Positions 50,201 to 61,952 of a stretch of 64,000 nt of DNA are shown piece by piece. A program made the translations under genes and the position numbers. A model generated the notes under the pieces. The model ran no database searches and was not told the DNA's origin. It worked only from the letters and a program-made list of their open reading frames with translations. The stretch's first letter is position 1, and each line of letters starts with the position of its first letter. This DNA comes from Eretmocerus hayati (taxonomy: Eukaryota > Arthropoda > Insecta > Hymenoptera > Aphelinidae): assembly GCA_029851415.1 (NCBI GenBank), contig CM056741.1, positions 89,377,282 through 89,441,281 on the forward strand, read 5' to 3'.

Positions 50201-52060
50201 AACCCACAGTGGCGTCATAACTGCGCGGATAACTGCTCAAAGCTCGATTTCTCCCTGTTTTGGGCCCCATAGCCGAGGAACCTGACTGGTAATAAATTCT
50301 CTGGGCATCAGAGATAGTACGTGATCTCTTGATCTAGGGTTTTGTGGAGTTTCGGGTCCGTTGGAACATCCTACAACCCACAGTGGCGTCATAACTGGGC
50401 AGATAATTGCTCAAAGCTCGATTTCTCCCTGTTTTGGGCCCCATAGCCGAGGGTGCTGACTGGAAGTAAATTCTCTGGGCATCATCAATGATACACAATC
50501 ACTCGCTCTGAGGTTCTGTAGAGTTTTGGGTCCATTGGAACATCCTACAACCCACAGTGGCGTCATAACTTCGCGGATAACTGCTCAAAGCTCGATTTCT
50601 CCCTGTTTTGGGCCCCATAGCCGAGGGTCCTGACTGGTAATAAATTCTCTGGGCATCATCAATGATACATGATCACTCGATCTAAGGTTTTGTAGAGTTT
50701 CGGGTCCATTGGAACATCTTACAACCCACAGTGGCGTCAGAACTGCGCGGATAACTGCCCAAAGCTCGATTTCTCCCTGTTTTGGGCCCCATAGCCGAGG
50801 GTGCTGACTGGTAATAAATTCTCTGGGCATCAGAGATAGTACGTGACTATTTGATCTAGGGTCCTGTAGAGTTTCGGGTCCATTGGAACATCTTACAACC
50901 CACAGTGGCGTCATAACTGCGCGGATAACTGCCCAAAGCTTGATTTCGCCCTGTTTTGGGCCCCATAGCCGAGGGTGCTGACTGGTAATAAATTCCCTGG
51001 GCATCAGAGATAGTACGTGACTAGTTGATCAAGGGTTTTGTGGAGTTTCGGGTCCATTGGAACATCCTACAACCCGCAGTGGCGTCATAACTGCGCAGAT
51101 AACTGCTCAAAGCTCGATTTCTCCCTGTTTTCGGCCCCATTATCGAGGGTGCTGACTGGTAATAGATTCTCTGGGCATCAGAGATAGTACGTGACTACTT
51201 GATCTAGGGTTTTGTGGAGTTTCGGGTCCATTGGAACATCCTACAACCCACAGTAGCGTCATAACTGGGGGGATGATTGCTCAAAGCTCGATTTCTCCCT
51301 GTTTTGGGCCCCATAGCCGAGGGTGCTGACTGGTAATAAATTCTCTGGGCATGATCAAGGATACATCATCACTCTATCTGAGGTTCTGTAGAGTTTTGGG
51401 TCCATTGGAACATCCTCCAACCCACAGTGGCGTCATAACTGCGCGGATAACTGCTCAAAGCTCGATTTCTCCCTGTTTTGGGCCCCATAGCCGAGGGTGC
51501 TGACTGGTAATGAATTCTCTGGGCATCAGAGATAGTACGTGACTACTTGATCTAGGGTTTTGTGGAGTTTCGGGTCCATTGGAACATCCTACAACCAACA
51601 GTGGCGTCATAACTGCGCAGATAACTGCTCACAGCTCGATTTCGCCCTGTTTTGGGCCCCATAGCCGAGGGTCCTGACTGATAATAAATTCTCTGGGCAT
51701 CATCGATGATACATGATCACTCGATCTAAGGTTCTGTAGAGTTTCGGGTCCATTGGAACATCTTGCAACCCACAGTGGCGTCATACCTGCGCGGATAACT
51801 GCCCAAAGCTCGATTTCTCCCTGTTTTGGGCTCCATAGCCGAGGGTGCTGACTGGTAATAAATCCTCTGGGCATCAGAGATAGTACGTGACTACTTGATC
51901 TAGGGTTTTGTGGAGTTTCGGATCCATTGGATCATCCTACAACCCACAGTGGCGTCATAACTGGGCAGATAACTGCTCAAAGCTTGATTTCGCCCTGTTT
52001 CGGGCCCCATAGCCGAGGGTGCTGACTGGTAATAAATCCTCTGGGCATCAGAGATAGTAC
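47228..52060 (+). repeat. 30-monomer higher-order unit, copy 2
   Basis: The second copy of the 5220-bp unit. Similarity at this offset weakens past about 52060 and is lost by about 52560, where a monomer carrying GTCTTGGCAACATCATTTACAC appears. That monomer and its surroundings (about 51850-53150) instead match 24360-25660. Confidence 0.9.
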
Positions 52061-54179
52061 GTGACTACATGAACTAGGGTTTTGTGGAGTTTCGGGTCCA
52101 TTGGAACATCCTACAACCCACAGTGGCGTCATAACTGCGAAGATAACTGCTCAAAGCTCGATTTCGCCCTGTTTTGGGCCCCATAGCCGAGGGTGCTGAC
52201 TGGTCATGAATTCTTTCGGCATCATTAATGATATATAACCACTCGATCTAAGGTTTTGTGGAGTTTCGGGTCCGTTGGAACATCCTACAACCCACAGTGG
52301 CGTCATAACTGCGCGGATAACTGCTCAAAGCTCGATTTCGCCCTGTTTTGGGCCCCATAGCCGAGGGTGCTGACTGGTAATAAATTCTCTCGGCATCATC
52401 AATGATATATAACCACTCGATCTAGGGTTTTGTGGAGTTTCGGGTCCATTGGAACATCCTACAACCCACACTGGCGTCATAACTGGGCAGATAATTGCTC
52501 AAAGCTCGATTTCTCCCTGTTTTGGGCCCCATAGCCGAGGGTGCTGACTGGTAATAAATTGTCTTGGCAACATCATTTACACATAGTCACTCGATCTGAG
52601 GTTCTGTAGAGTTTTGGGTCCATTGGAACATCCTACAACCCACAGTGGCGTCATAACTGCGCGGATAACTGCTCAAAGCTCGATTTCTCCCTGTTTTGGG
52701 CCCCATAGCCGAGGGTGCTGACTGGTAATGAATTCTCTGGGCATCATCAATCATACATAGTCACTCGATCTAAGGTTCTGTAGAGTTTCGGGTCCATTGG
52801 AACATCTTACAACCCACAGTGGCGTCAGAACTGCGCGGATAACTGCCCAAAGCTCGATTTCTCCCTGTTTTGGGCCCCATAGCCAAGGAACCTGACTGGT
52901 AATAAATTCTCTGGGCATCAGAGATAGTAAGTGATCTCTTGATCTAGGGTTTTGTGGAGTTTCGGGTCCGTTGGAACATCCTACAACCCACAGTGGCGTC
53001 ATAACTGGGCAGATAATTGCTCAAAGCTCGATTTCTCCCTGTTTTGGGCCCCATAGCCGAGGGTGCTGACTGGAAATAAATTCTCTGGGCATCATCAATG
53101 ATACATAATCACTCGCTCTGAGGTTCTGTAGAGTTTTGGGTCCATTGGAACATCCTACAACCCACAGTGGCGTCATAACTGGGCAGATAACTGCTCAAAG
53201 CTTGATTTCGCCCTGTTTCGGGCCCCATAGCCGAGGGTGCTGACTGGTAATAAATCCTCTGGGCATCAGAGATAGTACGTGACTACATGAACTAGGGTTT
53301 TGTGGAGTTTCGGGTCCATTGGAACATCCTACAACCCACAGTGGCGTCATAACTGCGAAGATAACTGCTCAAAGCTCGATTTCGCCCTGTTTTGGGCCCC
53401 ATAGCCGAGGGTGCTGACTGGTAATAAATTGTCTTGGCAACATCATTTACACATAGTCACTCGATCTGAGGTTCTGTAGAGTTTTGGGTCCATTGGAACA
53501 TCCTACAACCCACAGTGGCGTCATAACTGCGCGGATAACTGCTCAAAGCTCGATTTCTCCCTGTTTTGGGCCCCATAGCCGAGGGTGCTGACTGGTAATG
53601 AATTCTCTGGGCATCATCAATCATACATAGTCACTCGATCTAAGGTTCTGTAGAGTTTCGGGTCCATTGGAACATCTTACAACCCACAGTGGCGTCAGAA
53701 CTGCGCGGATAACTGCCCAAAGCTCGATTTCTCCCTGTTTTGGGCCCCATAGCCGAGGAACCTGACTGGTAATAAATTCTCTGGGCATCAGAGATGGTAC
53801 GTGATCTCTTGATCTAGGGTTTTGTGGAGTTTCGGGTCCGTTGGAACATCCTACAACCCACAGTGGCGTCATAACTGGGCAGATAATTGCTCAAAGCTCG
53901 ATTTCTCCCTGTTTTGGGCCCCATAGCCGAGGGTGCTGACTGGAAATAAATTCTCTGGGCATCATCAATGATACATAATCACTCGCTCTGAGGTTCTGTA
54001 GAGTTTTGGGTCCATTGGAACATCCTACAACCCACAGTGGCGTCATAACTGGGCAGATAACTGCTCAAAGCTTGATTTCGCCCTGTTTCGGGCCCCATAG
54101 CCGAGGGTGCTGACTGGTAATAAATCCTCTGGGCATCAGAGATAGTACGTGACTACATGAACTAGGGTTTTGTGGAGTT

Positions 54180-57100
54180 TCGGGTCCATTGGAACATCCT
54201 ACAACCCACAGTGGCGTCATAACTGCGAAGATAACTGCTCAAAGCTCGATTTTGCCCTGTTTTGGGCCCCATAGCCGAGGGTGCTGACTGGTCATGAATT
54301 CTTTCGGCATCATTAATGATATATAACCACTCGATCTAAGGTTTTGTGGAGTTTCGGGTCCGTTGGAACATCCTACAACCCACAGTGGCGTCATAACTGC
54401 GCGGATAACTGCTCAAAGCTCGATTTCGCCCTGTTTTGGGCCCCATAGCCGAGGGTGCTGACTGGTAATAAATTCTCTCGGCATCATCAATGATATATAA
54501 CCACTCGATCTAGGGTTTTGTGGAGTTTCGGGTCCATTGGAACATCCTACAACCCACACTGGCGTCATAACTGGGCAGATAATTGCTCAAAGCTCGATTT
54601 CTCCCTGTTTTGGGCCCCATAGCCGAGGGTGCTGACTGGTAATAAATTGTCTTGGCAACATCATTTACACATAGTCACTCGATCTGAGGTTCTGTAGAGT
54701 TTTGGGTCCATTGGAACATCCTACAACCCACAGTGGCGTCATAACTGCGCGGATAACTGCTCAAAGCTCGATTTCTCCCTGTTTTGGGCCCCATAGCCGA
54801 GGGTGCTGACTGGTAATGAATTCTCTGGGCATCATCAATCATACATAGTCACTCGATCTAAGGTTCTGTGGAGTTTCGGGTCCATTGGAACATCTTACAA
54901 CCCACAGTGGCGTCAGAACTGCGCGGATAACTGCCCAAAGCTCGATTTCTCCCTGTTTTGGGCCCCATAGCCGAGGAACCTGACTGGTAATAAATTCTCT
55001 GGGCATCAGAGATAGTACGTGATCTCTTGATCTAGGGTTTTGTGGAGTTTCGGGTCCGTTGGAACATCCTACAACCCACAGTGGCGTCATAACTGGGAAG
55101 ATAATTGCTCAAAGCTCGATTTCTCCCTGTTTTGGGCCCCATAGCCGAGGGTGCTGACTGGAAATAAATTCTCTGGGCATCATCAATGATACATAATCAC
55201 TCGCTCTGAGGTTCTGTAGAGTTTTGGGTCCATTGGAACATCCTACAACCCACAGTGGCGTCATAACTGCGCGGATAACTGCTCAAAGCTCGATTTCTCC
55301 CTGTTTTGGGCCCCATAGCCGAGGGTCCTGACTGGTAATAAATTCTCTGGGCATCATCAATGATACATGATCACTCGATCTGAGGTTTTGTAGAGTTTCG
55401 GGTCCATTGGAACATCTTACAACCCACAGTGGCGTCAGAACTGCGCGGATAACTGCCCAAAGCTCGATTTCTCCCTGTTTTGGGCCCCATAGCCGAGGGT
55501 GCTGACTGGTAATAAATTCTCTGGGCATCAGAGATAGTACGTGACTATTCGATCTAGGGTCCTGTAGAGTTTCGGGTCCATTGGAACATCTTACAACCCA
55601 CAGTGGCGTCATAACTGCGCGGATAACTGCCCAAAGCTTGATTTCGCCCTGTTTTGGGCCCCATAGCCGAGGGTGCTGACTGGTAATAAATTTCCTGGGC
55701 ATCAGAGATAGTACGTGACTAGTTGATCAAGGGTTTTGTGGAGTTTCGGGTCCATTGGAACATCCTACAACCCGCAGTGGCGTCATAACTGCGCAGATAA
55801 CTGCTCAAAGCTCGATTTCTCCCTGTTTTCGGCCCCATTATCGAGGGTGCTGACTGGTAATAGATTCTCTGGGCATCAGAGATAGTACGTGACTACTTGA
55901 TCTAGGGTTTTGTGGAGTTTCGGGTCCATTGGAACATCCTACAACCCACAGTGGCGTCATAACTGGGGGGATGATTGCTCAAAGCTCGATTTCTCCCTGT
56001 TTTGGGCCCCATAGCCGAGGGTGCTGACTGGTAATAAATTCTCTGGGCATCATCAAGGATACATCATCACTCTATCTGAGGTTCTGTAGAGTTTTGGGTC
56101 CATTGGAACATCCTCCAACCCACAGTGGCGTCATAACTGCGCGGATAACTGCTCAAAGCTCGATTTCTCCCTGTTTTGGGCCCCATAGCCGAGGGTGCTG
56201 ACTGGTAATGAATTCTCTGGGCATCAGAGATAGTACGTGACTACTTGATCTAGGGTTTTGTGGAGTTTCGGGTCCATTGGAACATCCTACAACCAACAGT
56301 GGCGTCATAACTGCGCAGATAACTGCTCACAGCTCGATTTCGCCCTGTTTTGGGCCCCATAGCCGAGGGTCCTGACTGGTAATAAATTCTCTGGGCATCA
56401 TCAATGATACATGATCACTCGATCTAAGGTTCTGGAGAGTTTCGGGTCCATTGGAACATCTTACAACCCACAGTGGCGTCAGAACTGCGCGGATAACTGC
56501 TCAAAGCTCGATTTCTCCCTGTTTTGGGCCCCATAGCCGAGGGTGCTGACTGGTAATAAATTCTCTGGGCATCATCAATTATACATAGTCACTCGATCTA
56601 AGGTTCTGTAGAGTTTTGGGTCCATTGGAACATCCTACAACCCACAGTGGCGTCATAACTGCGCGGATAACTGCTCAAAGCTCGATTTCTCCCTGTTTTG
56701 GGCCCCATAGCCGAGGAACCTGACTGGTAATAAATCCTCTGGGCATCAGAGATAGTACGTGACCTCTTGATCTAGGGTTTTGTGGAGTTTCGGGTCCGTT
56801 GGAACATCCTACAACCCACAGTGGCGTCATAACTGGGCAGATAATTGCTCAAAGCTCGATTTCTCCCTGTTTTGGGCCCCATAGCCGAGGGTGCTGACTG
56901 GTAATAAATTCTCTGGGCATCATCAATTATACATAGTCACTCGATCTAAGGTTCTGCAGAGTTTTGGGTCCATTGGAACATCCTACAACCCACAGTGGCG
57001 TCATAACTGCGCGGATAACTGCTCAAAGCTCGATTTCTCCCTGTTTGTGGCCCCATAGCCGAGGAACCTGACTGGTAATAAATCCTCTGGGCATCAGAGA

Positions 57101-57950
57101 TAGTACGTGACTCCTTGATCTAGGGTTTTGTGGAGTTTTGGGTCCATTGGAAATTCCTACAACCCACAGTGGCGTCATAACTGCGCGGATAATTGCTGGA
57201 AGCTCGATTTCGCCCTGTTTTGGGCCCCATAGCCGAGGGTCCTGACTGGTAATAAATTCTCTGGGCATCATCAATGATACATGATCACTCGATCTAAGGT
57301 TCTGGAGAGTTTCGGGTCCATTGGAACATCTTACAACCCACAGTGGCGTCAGAACTGCGCGGATAACTGCCCAAAGCTCGATTTCTCCCTGTTTTGGGCC
57401 CCATAGCCGAGGGTCCTGACTGGTAATAAATTCTCTGGGCATCATCAATGATACATGATCAGTCGATCTGAGGTCCTGTAGAGTTTTGGGTCCATTAGAA
57501 CATCTTACAACCCACAGTGGCGTCATAACTGCGCGGATAACTGTCCAAAGCTCGATTTCTCCCTGTTTTGGGCCCCATAGCCGAGGGTGCTGACTGGTAA
57601 TAAATTCTCTGGGCATTAGAGATAGCACGTGACTACTTGATCTAGGGTTTTGTGGAGTTTCGGGTCCATTGGAACATCGTACAACCCACAGTGGCGTCAT
57701 AACTGGGCAGATAACTGCTCAAAGCTTGATTTCGCCCTGTTTCGGGCCCCATAGCCGAGGGTGCTGACTGGTAATAAATCCTCTGGGCATCAGAGATGGT
57801 ACGTGACTACTTGATCTTGGGTTTTGTGGAGTTTCGGGTCCATTGGAACATCGTACAACCCACAGTGGCGTCATAACTGGGCAGATAACTGCTCAAAGCT
57901 TGATTTCGCCCTGTTTCGGGCCCCATAGCCGAGGGTGCTGACTGGTAATA
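54180..57950 (+). repeat. 23-monomer higher-order unit, copy 1 (4002-bp period)
   Basis: Recurs at 58182-61952. Rare shared variants at exactly 4002 bp include GATTTTGCCCTG (54249/58251), AATTTCCTGGG (55689/59691), CTGTTTGTGGCCCC (57041/61043) and GGAAATTCCTAC (57149/61151). Only a few differences were noticed, such as GGTCCTG against GATCCTG near 57475/61477. Confidence 0.88.
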
Positions 57951-58181
57951 AATTCTCTGGGCATCAGAGATAGTACGTGACTATTCGATCTAGGGTCCTG
58001 TAGAGTTTCGGGTCCATTGGAACATCTTACAACCCACAGTGGCGTCATAACTGCGCGGATAACTGCCCAAAGCTTGATTTCGCCCTGTTTTGGGCCCCAT
58101 AGCCGAGGGTGCTGACTGGTAATAAATTTCCTGGGCATCAGAGATAGTACGTGACTAGTTGATCAAGGGTTTTGTGGAGTT

Positions 58182-61100
58182 TCGGGTCCATTGGAACATC
58201 CTACAACCCACAGTGGCGTCATAACTGCGAAGATAACTGCTCAAAGCTCGATTTTGCCCTGTTTTGGGCCCCATAGCCGAGGGTGCTGACTGGTCATGAA
58301 TTCTTTCGGCATCATTAATGATATATAACCACTCGATCTAAGGTTTTGTGGAGTTTCGGGTCCGTTGGAACATCCTACAACCCACAGTGGCGTCATAACT
58401 GCGCGGATAACTGCTCAAAGCTCGATTTCGCCCTGTTTTGGGCCCCATAGCCGAGGGTGCTGACTGGTAATAAATTCTCTCGGCATCATCAATGATATAT
58501 AACCACTCGATCTAGGGTTTTGTGGAGTTTCGGGTCCATTGGAACATCCTACAACCCACACTGGCGTCATAACTGGGCAGATAATTGCTCAAAGCTCGAT
58601 TTCTCCCTGTTTTGGGCCCCATAGCCGAGGGTGCTGACTGGTAATAAATTGTCTTGGCAACATCATTTACACATAGTCACTCGATCTGAGGTTCTGTAGA
58701 GTTTTGGGTCCATTGGAACATCCTACAACCCACAGTGGCGTCATAACTGCGCGGATAACTGCTCAAAGCTCGATTTCTCCCTGTTTTGGGCCCCATAGCC
58801 GAGGGTGCTGACTGGTAATGAATTCTCTGGGCATCATCAATCATACATAGTCACTCGATCTAAGGTTCTGTGGAGTTTCGGGTCCATTGGAACATCTTAC
58901 AACCCACAGTGGCGTCAGAACTGCGCGGATAACTGCCCAAAGCTCGATTTCTCCCTGTTTTGGGCCCCATAGCCGAGGAACCTGACTGGTAATAAATTCT
59001 CTGGGCATCAGAGATAGTACGTGATCTCTTGATCTAGGGTTTTGTGGAGTTTCGGGTCCGTTGGAACATCCTACAACCCACAGTGGCGTCATAACTGGGA
59101 AGATAATTGCTCAAAGCTCGATTTCTCCCTGTTTTGGGCCCCATAGCCGAGGGTGCTGACTGGAAATAAATTCTCTGGGCATCATCAATGATACATAATC
59201 ACTCGCTCTGAGGTTCTGTAGAGTTTTGGGTCCATTGGAACATCCTACAACCCACAGTGGCGTCATAACTGCGCGGATAACTGCTCAAAGCTCGATTTCT
59301 CCCTGTTTTGGGCCCCATAGCCGAGGGTCCTGACTGGTAATAAATTCTCTGGGCATCATCAATGATACATGATCACTCGATCTGAGGTTTTGTAGAGTTT
59401 CGGGTCCATTGGAACATCTTACAACCCACAGTGGCGTCAGAACTGCGCGGATAACTGCCCAAAGCTCGATTTCTCCCTGTTTTGGGCCCCATAGCCGAGG
59501 GTGCTGACTGGTAATAAATTCTCTGGGCATCAGAGATAGTACGTGACTATTCGATCTAGGGTCCTGTAGAGTTTCGGGTCCATTGGAACATCTTACAACC
59601 CACAGTGGCGTCATAACTGCGCGGATAACTGCCCAAAGCTTGATTTCGCCCTGTTTTGGGCCCCATAGCCGAGGGTGCTGACTGGTAATAAATTTCCTGG
59701 GCATCAGAGATAGTACGTGACTAGTTGATCAAGGGTTTTGTGGAGTTTCGGGTCCATTGGAACATCCTACAACCCGCAGTGGCGTCATAACTGCGCAGAT
59801 AACTGCTCAAAGCTCGATTTCTCCCTGTTTTCGGCCCCATTATCGAGGGTGCTGACTGGTAATAGATTCTCTGGGCATCAGAGATAGTACGTGACTACTT
59901 GATCTAGGGTTTTGTGGAGTTTCGGGTCCATTGGAACATCCTACAACCCACAGTGGCGTCATAACTGGGGGGATGATTGCTCAAAGCTCGATTTCTCCCT
60001 GTTTTGGGCCCCATAGCCGAGGGTGCTGACTGGTAATAAATTCTCTGGGCATCATCAAGGATACATCATCACTCTATCTGAGGTTCTGTAGAGTTTTGGG
60101 TCCATTGGAACATCCTCCAACCCACAGTGGCGTCATAACTGCGCGGATAACTGCTCAAAGCTCGATTTCTCCCTGTTTTGGGCCCCATAGCCGAGGGTGC
60201 TGACTGGTAATGAATTCTCTGGGCATCAGAGATAGTACGTGACTACTTGATCTAGGGTTTTGTGGAGTTTCGGGTCCATTGGAACATCCTACAACCAACA
60301 GTGGCGTCATAACTGCGCAGATAACTGCTCACAGCTCGATTTCGCCCTGTTTTGGGCCCCATAGCCGAGGGTCCTGACTGGTAATAAATTCTCTGGGCAT
60401 CATCAATGATACATGATCACTCGATCTAAGGTTCTGGAGAGTTTCGGGTCCATTGGAACATCTTACAACCCACAGTGGCGTCAGAACTGCGCGGATAACT
60501 GCTCAAAGCTCGATTTCTCCCTGTTTTGGGCCCCATAGCCGAGGGTGCTGACTGGTAATAAATTCTCTGGGCATCATCAATTATACATAGTCACTCGATC
60601 TAAGGTTCTGTAGAGTTTTGGGTCCATTGGAACATCCTACAACCCACAGTGGCGTCATAACTGCGCGGATAACTGCTCAAAGCTCGATTTCTCCCTGTTT
60701 TGGGCCCCATAGCCGAGGAACCTGACTGGTAATAAATCCTCTGGGCATCAGAGATAGTACGTGACCTCTTGATCTAGGGTTTTGTGGAGTTTCGGGTCCG
60801 TTGGAACATCCTACAACCCACAGTGGCGTCATAACTGGGCAGATAATTGCTCAAAGCTCGATTTCTCCCTGTTTTGGGCCCCATAGCCGAGGGTGCTGAC
60901 TGGTAATAAATTCTCTGGGCATCATCAATTATACATAGTCACTCGATCTAAGGTTCTGCAGAGTTTTGGGTCCATTGGAACATCCTACAACCCACAGTGG
61001 CGTCATAACTGCGCGGATAACTGCTCAAAGCTCGATTTCTCCCTGTTTGTGGCCCCATAGCCGAGGAACCTGACTGGTAATAAATCCTCTGGGCATCAGA

Positions 61101-61952
61101 GATAGTACGTGACTCCTTGATCTAGGGTTTTGTGGAGTTTTGGGTCCATTGGAAATTCCTACAACCCACAGTGGCGTCATAACTGCGCGGATAATTGCTG
61201 GAAGCTCGATTTCGCCCTGTTTTGGGCCCCATAGCCGAGGGTCCTGACTGGTAATAAATTCTCTGGGCATCATCAATGATACATGATCACTCGATCTAAG
61301 GTTCTGGAGAGTTTCGGGTCCATTGGAACATCTTACAACCCACAGTGGCGTCAGAACTGCGCGGATAACTGCCCAAAGCTCGATTTCTCCCTGTTTTGGG
61401 CCCCATAGCCGAGGGTCCTGACTGGTAATAAATTCTCTGGGCATCATCAATGATACATGATCAGTCGATCTGAGATCCTGTAGAGTTTTGGGTCCATTAG
61501 AACATCTTACAACCCACAGTGGCGTCATAACTGCGCGGATAACTGTCCAAAGCTCGATTTCTCCCTGTTTTGGGCCCCATAGCCGAGGGTGCTGACTGGT
61601 AATAAATTCTCTGGGCATTAGAGATAGCACGTGACTACTTGATCTAGGGTTTTGTGGAGATTCGGGTCCATTGGAACATCGTACAACCCACAGTGGCGTC
61701 ATAACTGGGCAGATAACTGCTCAAAGCTTGATTTCGCCCTGTTTCGGGCCCCATAGCCGAGGGTGCTGACTGGTAATAAATCCTCTGGGCATCAGAGATG
61801 GTACGTGACTACTTGATCTTGGGTTTTGTGGAGTTTCGGGTCCATTGGAACATCGTACAACCCACAGTGGCGTCATAACTGGGCAGATAACTGCTCAAAG
61901 CTTGATTTCGCCCTGTTTCGGGCCCCATAGCCGAGGGTGCTGACTGGTAATA
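58182..61952 (+). repeat. 23-monomer higher-order unit, copy 2
   Basis: The second copy of the 4002-bp unit. The joining stretch 57950-58180 is not from the expected neighbour: its CTATTCGATCTAGGGTCCTG and AATTTCCTGGG monomers match 55514-55744, 14 monomers upstream. The junction is therefore a mosaic. Confidence 0.85.
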
